Source: Desulfatibacillum sp. (lineage in GTDB: Bacteria; Desulfobacterota; Desulfobacteria; Desulfobacterales; SpSt-501). From it: a stretch of 64,000 nt of DNA. Numbering within the stretch: the stretch's first letter is position 1; each line of letters opens with the position of its first letter. The position numbers were made by a program, and so were the translations under genes. The notes beneath the pieces are model-generated. The model was not told the DNA's origin. It did no database searches and saw only the letters and a program-made list of their open reading frames with translations. The stretch is from the NCBI GenBank assembly GCA_020725555.1, contig DYEU01000026.1, forward strand, positions 51,693 through 115,692, written 5' to 3'. This document shows positions 54,489-61,644 of this stretch, one piece after another.

Positions 54489-55781
54489 TCAGTCGTCGAA
54501 ATTCCCCTGGGGGCCCTTGTCGGCCTGCAGCGCGGCGGCCTGCTCGCGGATGCGTTCCGGGGTCCAGTCGGCGGGCTTCTCGATCCGCCGCGCCTTGGAG
54601 GGGACGCGGTAGCCGTTCTCGAGCAGGATCTCCAGGGCGAGCGGGGCGGTGTCCTCGGAGCGGAAGACGCGCCGGATCAGGTGGTAGGCGAACTCCTCCA
54701 CCCCGCGCACCATGCGCTCGCGGATGGCGCGCGGCTGGGCGAGGAGCTTGTTTTCGAAGGGCAGGTTGAGCTTCTTGTAGTCCCCGGGCTTGAAGCCCCG
54801 GGCGTCGGCGTAGGCCACCATCTCCTCCCACAGGGCGTCGCTCATGCCGCGGTCGGAGTGCTTGACGAAGCGGCCCTGGCCGTCCAGGAAGGCGTTGCCG
54901 TAATCGTTCACCTCGAGCCCCCAGGAGATCATCTGCAGCGAGGTGGCGACGTTGGCCTTGGTCGTGCGGGTCGTCTCGGCGATCGCCCGCAGCCGCTCGC
55001 TGCTGTTGCCGGAGGTGCCGTGCTGGGCCCCGGAGACGCCGTAGGGGGCGAGCACCTCGTGGATCGTGCGGGTGAGCTCGACCTGGATGCCGGAATCGCT
55101 CTCCTCGATGCCGTGGGTGGTGCCGTTGTTGAGGGCGATCCAGTCCGGGAAGATGCCGTGGGCGTTCAGGCCGCGGACCAGGAAGAGGGCCTCCTCGGGG
55201 GTGGAGAGGCCCTGGGACCCCTTGATCTCGCCCACCTCGGTTTCCAGCCCCGCCCAGCGCGGCACCAGCGGGTTGAGCGCGATGCTGGCGAGCAGGTTTT
55301 CGGCGTCGGGCAGGTGCGAGGCGTCGATCGCGATCGAGGTGACCCCCGCCTCGAACATCGAGGGGATTTCGGTTTTCGCCGCCTCCACGTCCTTGGGCCC
55401 CTTGATGCCGTAGTGGTCGGCGTGGATGGCGACGGGCACGGTGATGCCCATCTCGTTGCAGAAGGCGTCGACCATGCGGGCGAGGTTCCAATAGTTGACG
55501 GCGCAGTAGGCGTTGGTCCCGCCCTCGGACTTGGCGATCTCCACGATGAGCGCGGCGTTGGCCCGCTGGGCGGCGCGCAGCACGCCGCGGATGACGAAGG
55601 CGTTGCGGCCGTTGGCCGCCAGCGCCACGGCCCGGCCCTTGGCGAGCATCGCGCGGTCGATGACCTTGCCGCTGACGATCAGGGCCGAGGAGTGGGGAAA
55701 GAGGGCGCGGATCGTGGGGGGGCGCCCGGTCTCGAGCGCCTTGCGGTATCCTCGGGGAACGCCGGCTTTCCGTGCCGCCAT
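54489..55781 (-). CDS. fba: Class II fructose-bisphosphate aldolase
   Basis: A 430-residue metal-dependent aldolase of the longer bacterial type. AIHADHYGIKG (zinc His), IAIDASHLP, ETEVGEIKGSQ, and LNNGTTHG/AQHGTSGNSS carry the metal and phosphate sites. It interconverts fructose-1,6-bisphosphate and triose phosphates; pfk lies 3 kb away. The ATG at 55781 has GGAGGT at good spacing. A promoter some 310 nt upstream implies a long leader that holds a small ORF. Confidence 0.93.
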   Translation of the reverse strand: MAARKAGVPRGYRKALETGRPPTIRALFPHSSALIVSGKVIDRAMLAKGRAVALAANGRNAFVIRGVLRAAQRANAALIVEIAKSEGGTNAYCAVNYWNLARMVDAFCNEMGITVPVAIHADHYGIKGPKDVEAAKTEIPSMFEAGVTSIAIDASHLPDAENLLASIALNPLVPRWAGLETEVGEIKGSQGLSTPEEALFLVRGLNAHGIFPDWIALNNGTTHGIEESDSGIQVELTRTIHEVLAPYGVSGAQHGTSGNSSERLRAIAETTRTTKANVATSLQMISWGLEVNDYGNAFLDGQGRFVKHSDRGMSDALWEEMVAYADARGFKPGDYKKLNLPFENKLLAQPRAIRERMVRGVEEFAYHLIRRVFRSEDTAPLALEILLENGYRVPSKARRIEKPADWTPERIREQAAALQADKGPQGNFDD

Positions 55782-55800
55782 GGGGGACCTCCAGGGGTTG

Positions 55801-56043
55801 TCAGACGAAGAGATCGATCCTTCGGCCCGCGATGCCGGCCGCCGGGGCGGCGGCGCCGTAACCGCGGGGGGCCGTCGCGTGCCGGGCAGCCGGCGCGCGG
55901 GCCGCCGGGGGAGACTCGGGGAAGGCCGCCGCCGCGCGGCGCGGGCGGCAGGGCAGGGGAGGCCTGCGGGGCGCGAAAAGCCCCCCCGCGCCCCCCGAGG
56001 CGCGGTAAGGCACGATGCCGTGTTGCGGTTCGATCCCGCCCAT
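55801..56043 (-). CDS. Possible small protein (80 aa) in the fba leader
   Basis: An 80-codon ORF that fills most of the 337-nt space between fba and DUF4124. It begins MGGIEPQHGIVPYRASGG, has a long Ala/Pro/Arg low-complexity middle and ends AGIAGRRIDLFV, stopping 19 nt before the fba ATG. It begins 38 nt after the predicted transcription start. There is no strong Shine-Dalgarno and no family I recognise. Low-complexity coding in GC-rich DNA can arise by chance, so treat it as a candidate. Otherwise this gap holds only the promoter at 56089-56118. Confidence 0.4.
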   Translation of the reverse strand: MGGIEPQHGIVPYRASGGAGGLFAPRRPPLPCRPRRAAAAFPESPPAARAPAARHATAPRGYGAAAPAAGIAGRRIDLFV

Positions 56044-56088
56044 GCGCGTTTCGCCGGCCGATTCCCGTCACTCGCCGCGAACCCGCAC

Positions 56089-56118
56089 AGCATAGTCCGA
56101 ATCGGGGGGCGGATGCAA
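56089..56118 (-). promoter_or_regulatory. Putative sigma-70 promoter for fba
   Basis: On the minus strand TTGCAT, 18 nt, TATGCT, immediately after the DUF4124 stop. It would give a 5' leader of about 300 nt on the fba mRNA. Confidence 0.4.
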
Positions 56119-56661
56119 CTACTTTCGGGGCGGGCCCCCGCCGGCGGCGCGGGCGTTTTCCTCGAGCAGGCGGCGGTTGAAGGCCTCGACCTCGCGGCGC
56201 AGCTTCTCGCTTTCCTCTTCGTAGCGTTGCGCGCGCTGGTTGAAGGCCTCCACGCGCCGGTTGTAGTCGTGGATCTGCTCGCGGGACTTGCGCGCCTCCT
56301 TTTCCTGGGCCAGCCGGTCCCGCTCGGCGGTCAGTCCGCGGTACTCGGCCTCGAGCTGCTTCTTGCGCTCCTCGATCCGGCCGCGGATCTCCTCGAGGGA
56401 ACCCTCGGCGGGTTCCGCGGCCGCGAAGGAGGCGGGTTCCGCGGCGGCGGGGGCTGGGGCCGCGGCCGCGGGCGGGTCGGGCTCGCGGGCCTGCGCCTCC
56501 GCGTAGCTGCGCACGCGGGCGCGCTGGTCCTCGGGCACCTGGTTGATGTCGTCGGTGAAGCGCACGTTGCCGCGGGCGTCCGTGTACCGGTAGAACTGGG
56601 CCGAAAGCGGCGCCGGCAGGAAAAGAAGCGCGATGCCGGCCACGATGAGCCATTGCCTCAT
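56119..56661 (-). CDS. Exported DUF4124 protein with coiled coil
   Basis: A 180-residue protein. A signal peptide (LIVAGIALLFLPAPLSAQ) is followed by DUF4124 (FYRYTDARGNVRFTDDINQV, 23-42), a short beta unit found at the start of many periplasmic proteins. An Ala/Pro linker (60-85) and a long coiled coil (88-170) complete it. Function unknown. A FliA-like promoter lies 50 nt upstream on its strand. Confidence 0.88.
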   Translation of the reverse strand: MRQWLIVAGIALLFLPAPLSAQFYRYTDARGNVRFTDDINQVPEDQRARVRSYAEAQAREPDPPAAAAPAPAAAEPASFAAAEPAEGSLEEIRGRIEERKKQLEAEYRGLTAERDRLAQEKEARKSREQIHDYNRRVEAFNQRAQRYEEESEKLRREVEAFNRRLLEENARAAGGGPPRK

Positions 56662-56711
56662 GACGTCGCCCTCCCTCCAGGCGATGGGGTGTCCTCGGGC
56701 TCCCTGTCCGA

Positions 56712-56739
56712 TTATCCGTCGGGGACGGCCGAAACTTTA
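56712..56739 (-). promoter_or_regulatory. Putative sigma-28 promoter for the DUF4124 gene
   Basis: On the minus strand TAAAGTTT (8 of 8), 12 nt, ACGGATAA (6 of 8). The spacer is one longer than consensus. Position 51 nt before the ATG fits. Confidence 0.45.
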
Positions 56740-56783
56740 ACCCCCCCTCGCGGGGGCGGGCCGCGCGGGCGGCCGGCGGGCGG

Positions 56784-56811
56784 TTGCAAAAGCCGCCGGC
56801 TGGTGTATGTT
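56784..56811 (+). promoter_or_regulatory. Putative sigma-70 promoter for the LpoA-like gene
   Basis: TTGCAA, 16 nt, TATGTT, with a TG two bases before the -10, 41 nt before the ATG at 56852. Confidence 0.35.
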
Positions 56812-56851
56812 CCCGCATCGGCTCTGCCATCCCATCCGGAGGTGACCGCTG

Positions 56852-58807
56852 ATGCCCGAGCGCACCGTGCGGCGGCCGGGGCGGCTTTTTCGGCTTGCGG
56901 CCCTGGCCGCGGTCGTTCTCGCCGTTTCCTGCGCGCCGCGGAAACGCGCCCCGGAGGCCCCGCCCCCCGAGCCGCCGGAGGCCCGCAGCCTCTACGAGCA
57001 GGCCGAGCGCCGCTACCAGGACGGGGCCCTGGCCGAGGCCGCGGTGCTCTTCGAGCGTTACCTCGAGCGCTCCCCCGGCGGGCCCTCGGCGCCCGCGGCG
57101 CTCCTGCGCCTGGGGAAGATCCACGGCCTGCGCGGCGAGTTTTCGCCGGCCCGGCGCACCTACGAGCGCCTGATCGCGGAGCACCCCGCAAGCCCCTTGC
57201 GCGCCGAGGCCTTCCTCGAGCGGCTCGCCCTCCCGCTCGCCGAGGGGCGGCCCGCGGAGGTCGAGGGGCTTTTCCCCGAGGCCCTCGCCGCGGCGGAGAC
57301 CCCCTCCCAGCGCGTCCGCGCCTGGACGCTGCGGGCGGAAGCCCGCTCGCGGCTCGGGGAGCGGATCGCCGCGGTCGAGTTTCTGCTCCGGGCGCTGCAG
57401 GAGGCGCCCCCCGCCGAGCGGGAGGCCGCGGCGGCGCGGCTGCGCCTGGCGATCCTGAGGCTCACCCCGCAGGAGGCGCGCGGGCTCGCGGCCCGCCCGG
57501 AGGGGGAACTGCGGATGGACTACCTGCTCTTCCAGGCGGGGATGGTGTTTGCGCGCGAGGGGCGGGCGGAGGAGGCGCGGGCGCTGCTCGAGGCCTTCCG
57601 CACGCGTTACCCCGAGCACGAGGAACGGCCGCGGGCCGAGCGCGAACTCGCCGCGCTCGAACGCCTGCGGCCGGCGAAGCCCTTCCGCATCGGCGCCCTG
57701 CTTCCGCTGAGCGGCTCGCACCAGGCCCTGGGGCAGCGGGCGCTTCGCGGCCTGGAGCTCGCCCTCCACCTGCACCACGCCGCCGGGGGCGGCCCCCCGG
57801 TCGAGCTCGTCGTGCGCGACACGGCCTCGGAGCCGGGCCGCACGGCCCAGGCGCTGCAGGAGCTCGCCGGGCAGGAGGTCTCGGCGGTGGTGGGCCCGCT
57901 CGTCCACGTCGAGGCCGCGATGCCCGAGGCGGAGCGGCGGGGGATCCCGCTCCTCGTGCTCACCCAGAAGGAAGGGGTGACGCGGGCCGGGGGGGCCGTC
58001 TTCCGCAACTTCCCCACCCCGGGGGCGCAGGTCGAGGCGCTCGTTTCCTTGGCCTTCGAGCGGCTCGGCGTGCGCGAGGCGGTGGCCCTCTACCCCGACG
58101 AGCCCTACGGCCGCACCTTCGCCGATCTCTTCCGCCGCGCCTTCGAGCAGCACGGCGGAAGCCTGCTCGCCGCCGTCCCCTACGACCCGCGGGCGACGGA
58201 CTTTGCGGGGGCGATCCGCAAGCTGCTGCCTTACACGGAGGAGGTGCCGAAGGAAGGCGCCGAGGAACGGCGCGAGCCCGCGCGGCCGGCCGGCCGCCGG
58301 GGCCGCGGGGAGGCCCCCGCCGACAGTGTCCGCGTCTGCCGCTTCCAGGCCGTCTTTCTGCCCGATGAGCCCCGCAAGGTGGCGATGATCGCCCCGCAGC
58401 TCGCCTACCACGACATCCGCGACGTCTTCCTGCTCGGCACCAACCTGTGGAACTCCGAGGCGCTCTTGCGGCTCGCCGGCCCCTACGTCCAGGGCGCGGT
58501 GTTCGTCGACGCCTTCTTCGCCGGCAGCCGCGACCCCGCGGTTAGGCGCTTCGTCGAGGCCTACGAGGCGGCCTACGGGGAGGCGCCGGGGCTGATCGAG
58601 GCGCTGGCCTTCGACTCGGCGGTCATCCTGGCGGAGCTCTTCGGCCGGGGGGGCGCGCGCGCGCCCGCCGAGGTCGCCTCAGCCCTGCGGGCGGCGGAGG
58701 GGTTCTCCGGGGTGACGGGCCGGACGCGGTTTCGGGAGACGGGGGAGCCCGAGAAAACGCTGCGGCGGATCGAGATCCGGGGCCGGCGCTTCGTGGAGCT
58801 CGAGTGA
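56852..58807 (+). CDS. LpoA/LppC-like lipoprotein (penicillin-binding protein activator)
   Basis: A 651-residue lipoprotein (LAAVVLAVSC, lipidated Cys27). Residues 40-280 are TPR-like helical repeats; residues 283-650 are a periplasmic binding fold (FRIGALLPLSGSHQALGQRA, VSAVVGPLVH, DVFLLGTNLWNS). The arrangement matches LpoA, the outer-membrane activator of the cell-wall synthase PBP1A. An Arg/Glu-rich insertion lies near 470-495. Branched-chain amino acid binding is an alternative, but the lipid anchor and TPRs favour LpoA. Confidence 0.85.
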   Translation: MPERTVRRPGRLFRLAALAAVVLAVSCAPRKRAPEAPPPEPPEARSLYEQAERRYQDGALAEAAVLFERYLERSPGGPSAPAALLRLGKIHGLRGEFSPARRTYERLIAEHPASPLRAEAFLERLALPLAEGRPAEVEGLFPEALAAAETPSQRVRAWTLRAEARSRLGERIAAVEFLLRALQEAPPAEREAAAARLRLAILRLTPQEARGLAARPEGELRMDYLLFQAGMVFAREGRAEEARALLEAFRTRYPEHEERPRAERELAALERLRPAKPFRIGALLPLSGSHQALGQRALRGLELALHLHHAAGGGPPVELVVRDTASEPGRTAQALQELAGQEVSAVVGPLVHVEAAMPEAERRGIPLLVLTQKEGVTRAGGAVFRNFPTPGAQVEALVSLAFERLGVREAVALYPDEPYGRTFADLFRRAFEQHGGSLLAAVPYDPRATDFAGAIRKLLPYTEEVPKEGAEERREPARPAGRRGRGEAPADSVRVCRFQAVFLPDEPRKVAMIAPQLAYHDIRDVFLLGTNLWNSEALLRLAGPYVQGAVFVDAFFAGSRDPAVRRFVEAYEAAYGEAPGLIEALAFDSAVILAELFGRGGARAPAEVASALRAAEGFSGVTGRTRFRETGEPEKTLRRIEIRGRRFVELE

Positions 58808-58820
58808 GGGGCCTCCCTCA
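58805..58820. terminator. Hairpin carrying both convergent stop codons
   Basis: TGAGGG-GCCT-CCCTCA: a perfect 6-bp stem in which the stop of the LpoA-like gene (plus) and of pfk (minus) form opposite arms. It could act in both directions; there is no T-tract. Confidence 0.35.
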
Positions 58821-60161
58821 GGGGTTCTTGAGCGGGCCCTGGCCGGTGGCTTCGAGGACGCTGCGCCAGAGCATCCCGCGGGGGTCGACGTGCTTTCGCC
58901 GGCCGGCGAGGAGTTTCATCGGGACGTGGACGAAGTGGTTGTTCCAGTTGCCGATCAGGAGATCGGTCTTGCCCGCCATGCCGGCGTGCACGGCGTTGCG
59001 GCCCAGGAAGTTGCAGAAGACGCGGTCGTTGGCGTTGGCCGGCAGGCTGCGGATCATGTAGCTCGGGTCGATGTACTTGATCGAGATCTCGATGCCGCGC
59101 CGCTGGAAATGCTCGAGGATCCGCTGCTTGAGAAAGAGGCCGATGTCCTTGAGCCGGATGTTGCCGGAGGCGTCGCGCTCGACGGGCTCGCCGGCGAAAA
59201 ACTTCTGCCCCGCGCCCTCGGCCGCCACGATCACGGCGTGGCCGCGGTCCGCCAGGCGCCGCTCCAGGCTGGCGAGGAGGCCGTGCGGGCCCTCGAGGTC
59301 GAAGTCCACCTCGGGGATCAGGACGAAATTCACGTCCTGCTGGGCGAGCGTCGCGGTCGCGGCGATGAAGCCGGATTCGCGCCCCATGAGCTTGATCAGG
59401 CCGATGCCGTTCGGGTAGCCCTCGGCCTCGTTGCTGGCGCTCAGGATGGCGCGGGTGGAGACCTCGACCGCGGTGTCGAACCCGAAGGAGCGGGAGACGA
59501 GCAGGATGTCGTTGTCGATCGTCTTGGGGACGCCCACGATGGCGATCTTGAGCCCCCGGCGCAAGACCGCGTCGGCGATCGCCGTGGCCGCGCGCATCGT
59601 CCCGTCGCCGCCGATCATGAAGAGGATGCCGATGCTCATGCGCTCGAGCGTGTCCACGATCTCCTCGATGTCCTCGGGGCCCCGGCTCGAGCCGATCACG
59701 ACCCCGCCGCGCTCGTGGATGTTGACCACGGCCGCGGGGGTGAGCGGCATCATGTCGTAGCCGTAGCGGGCGATGAACCCCTTGAGGCCGTAGCGGACGC
59801 CGAAGATCGTGCGGACCCCGTAGCCGTAGTGGAGCTCGAAGACGATCGAGCGGATGATGTCGTTGAGGCCGGGGCAGAGGCCGCCGCAGGTGACCAGCGC
59901 GCACTTGAGCTTGCTCGGGTCGAAAAAGAGCATGCGGCGCGGGCCGGCGAGCTCGTAGGCGGCCGGGGGTTCGCCCCGTTCGAGCTGGCGGCCGATCCGG
60001 GCGAGGTTGACGTCGATCAGGATGCGGTCCTCGTCGGAGACGTAGGAGATGTCGTTGCCCCCCCGGGCGCGGCGGGCCACCGAGCTCGGGACGCGGCAGG
60101 GACCCAGGCTGGCGATGCGCGTGCTCTCCGGGTCGAGGCTCTGGATGCGTTCGGTTTCCAT
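58818..60161 (-). CDS. pfkA: 6-phosphofructokinase (group with GGDGT/PKTIDND motifs)
   Basis: A 447-residue PFK. TCGGLCPGLND opens the domain near 91; GGDGT at 184-188 has the Gly typical of ATP users, while PKTIDND at 212-218 has the Lys seen in PPi users and in the long ATP-dependent (TP0108-like) branch. MGRESGFIA and EGPHGLL follow. ATP is the more likely donor (inference). It is committed-step glycolysis, with fba nearby. The ATG at 60161 is the only good start. Confidence 0.92.
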   Translation of the reverse strand: METERIQSLDPESTRIASLGPCRVPSSVARRARGGNDISYVSDEDRILIDVNLARIGRQLERGEPPAAYELAGPRRMLFFDPSKLKCALVTCGGLCPGLNDIIRSIVFELHYGYGVRTIFGVRYGLKGFIARYGYDMMPLTPAAVVNIHERGGVVIGSSRGPEDIEEIVDTLERMSIGILFMIGGDGTMRAATAIADAVLRRGLKIAIVGVPKTIDNDILLVSRSFGFDTAVEVSTRAILSASNEAEGYPNGIGLIKLMGRESGFIAATATLAQQDVNFVLIPEVDFDLEGPHGLLASLERRLADRGHAVIVAAEGAGQKFFAGEPVERDASGNIRLKDIGLFLKQRILEHFQRRGIEISIKYIDPSYMIRSLPANANDRVFCNFLGRNAVHAGMAGKTDLLIGNWNNHFVHVPMKLLAGRRKHVDPRGMLWRSVLEATGQGPLKNP

Positions 60162-60191
60162 GGCCGGGCACTCTACCAGCCATTTTTTCCC

Positions 60192-60221
60192 TTGACAAGT
60201 TCGATTTTTATTTGGTAAGAA
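60192..60221 (+). promoter_or_regulatory. Promoter for the PxxKW gene
   Basis: TTGACA (6 of 6), 18-nt AT-rich spacer, TAAGAA (weak). The stretch is strikingly AT-rich for this genome. An intrinsic terminator-like hairpin begins about 20 nt after it. Confidence 0.5.
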
Positions 60222-60232
60222 ATGCGTTTCAA
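60205..60232 (-). promoter_or_regulatory. Promoter for pfk
   Basis: On the minus strand TTGAAA, 16 nt, TAAAAA, 44 nt before the pfk ATG. It interlocks with the plus-strand promoter, so the two genes probably share a control region. Confidence 0.4.
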
Positions 60233-60240
60233 ACGATTTG

Positions 60241-60270
60241 AAGACCGGTTGCGTGCCGGTCTTTTGTTTT
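60241..60270 (+). terminator. Intrinsic terminator-like hairpin in the PxxKW leader
   Basis: AAGACCGG, 7-nt loop, CCGGTCTT, then TTGTTTT: an 8-bp stem and T-run in plus direction. It sits between the promoter (60192) and the start codon (60300), so it would stop the gene's own transcript unless bypassed: an attenuator is possible. Confidence 0.55.
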
Positions 60271-60299
60271 GATCTCACCGAAGAAAGGGGATGGTTGCC

Positions 60300-60587
60300 A
60301 TGCGCTGCACCAGCATCAAGCCGGGCGTCGAGTGCGCCTTCATGACCTCCAAGGGTTGCGCCTACAAGGGCGGGATTTGCCAGCAGGTCGTCGAGCAATG
60401 CGACGGCTGCGGGCGGCGGAGCCAGTTCGACGCGGGCTGGTATTGCACCGCCTGCCCCGAACCGTCGGTCAAGTGGAAGCTGGGGATCTGCAACCTGGCG
60501 ACGCACGTCTCGGCCGCCCCGGCGGCCGCGGAGGGCAAGCAGAAGATCAACCCCCTCAAGGCCTCGAAGCGCTCGGCCGGCCGCTGA
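60300..60587 (+). CDS. PxxKW family cysteine-rich protein
   Basis: A 95-residue protein with ten cysteines (MRCTSIKPGVECAFMTSKGC, CQQVVEQCDGCGR, WYCTACPEPSVKWKLGIC). PSVKW is the motif that names this Desulfobacterota family; NPLKASKR is its usual C-terminus. It is probably a metal-binding protein of unknown role. The ATG at 60300 is preferred over 60291, because AAAGGGG touches the first ATG but is 9 nt from the second. Strong promoter and terminator flank it as a single gene. Confidence 0.92.
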   Translation: MRCTSIKPGVECAFMTSKGCAYKGGICQQVVEQCDGCGRRSQFDAGWYCTACPEPSVKWKLGICNLATHVSAAPAAAEGKQKINPLKASKRSAGR

Positions 60588-60608
60588 CGGCTCGGCCCGG
60601 CCTGCGGC

Positions 60609-60646
60609 AAACCCCGTCCGGTCCGCCCCGGGCGGGGTTTTTGTTT
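60609..60646 (+). terminator. Rho-independent terminator
   Basis: AAACCCCG, then CGGGGTTT after a GC-rich loop, followed by TTGTTT, 22 nt past the PxxKW stop. It is a classic stem and T-run. Confidence 0.75.
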
Positions 60647-60686
60647 GTGCGGCCTCCCCGCCCCGTGCCCCCGGCCCCCCGGCGGC

Positions 60687-60714
60687 TAAAGTGCGCCCCC
60701 CGACGAACCGATAT
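60687..60714 (+). promoter_or_regulatory. Putative sigma-28 promoter for the HDOD gene
   Basis: TAAAGTGC, 12 nt, ACCGATAT: 6 of 8 in each half of the FliA consensus, 63 nt before the ATG at 60778. Confidence 0.4.
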
Positions 60715-60777
60715 TTTCGCTGAGCGTCGGGATCTCTGCCTCGCCCGCAGACCGAACGCGCCAAAGGAAGGCACGCC

Positions 60778-61644
60778 ATGAACGAGACCGAGTTTCTCGA
60801 GCGCCTGGACCGGATCCGGGACATCCCGACCCTGCCCAGCATCGTGCTCGAGCTCAACCGCCTGCTGCAGGACCCGGACACCCCGGTTGCGCGCGTCAGC
60901 CAGATCATCGAGCGGGACCAGGCGATCGCCCTCAAGATTCTCAAGCTCGTCAACTCGGCCTTCTACGGCGTGCGCTCCAAGGTGGCCGACATCCGCAGCG
61001 CGGTGATCATGCTCGGCTTCAACGCCGTGCGCAACGCGATCGTCTCGGTTTCGGTGATCGAAACCTTCTCCCGCCGCCTGCGGCTCGAAGGCTTCGACGC
61101 CACCGACTTCTGGAAGCATTCGCTCGCCGTGGCCGTGACCGCCAAAGCGCTCTCCGCCCGGACGCGGCTCAATTCCCCGGACAACTGTTTCGTGGGCGGG
61201 CTGCTGCACGACGTCGGCAAGGTGATCCTCGCCCAGTATTACCCGGAGCTCTTCGCGGCCGTCTGGAGCGCCTCGCGCGAGGAGGGCAGCGCCTTCCACG
61301 AGGCCGAGCGCGGCAGGACCCCCGCCGGCCATGCCGCGATCGGCGCCCACCTCGCGGCGCGCTGGCAGCTGCCCCGCGGGCTGGTCGAGGCCATCCGCTC
61401 CCACCACGACTACCGCGCGGAGCTGGAGAACGCGGAATTCTGCCTGATGATCCACGTGGCGAACCTGCTCGTGAACAGCTACGACCGGAACCCGGATTGC
61501 GTGATCGATCTCGCCGCCCTCCATCCCGACGCGCGCAAGTTCATCCTGGGCACGCTGCAGCGGGCGGGGGACTTCTATGCGGAGCTCGCCGAAGAGATCG
61601 AAAACGCCTACGCCTTCTTCCTCTCCCCCGGGGCGGCCCGCTAG
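60778..61644 (+). CDS. HDOD-domain protein
   Basis: A 288-residue protein that is essentially one HDOD domain: IPTLPSIVLELNRLLQDPDT at the start, IALKILKLVNSAFYG (42-56, part of the HDOD signature), GLLHDVGKVIL and IRSHHDYR. It is the third HDOD protein in the window and the simplest. The ATG at 60778 follows AAAGGAAGGC. It ends tail-to-tail with uvrA; the two TAG stops share a CTAG. Confidence 0.93.
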   Translation: MNETEFLERLDRIRDIPTLPSIVLELNRLLQDPDTPVARVSQIIERDQAIALKILKLVNSAFYGVRSKVADIRSAVIMLGFNAVRNAIVSVSVIETFSRRLRLEGFDATDFWKHSLAVAVTAKALSARTRLNSPDNCFVGGLLHDVGKVILAQYYPELFAAVWSASREEGSAFHEAERGRTPAGHAAIGAHLAARWQLPRGLVEAIRSHHDYRAELENAEFCLMIHVANLLVNSYDRNPDCVIDLAALHPDARKFILGTLQRAGDFYAELAEEIENAYAFFLSPGAAR

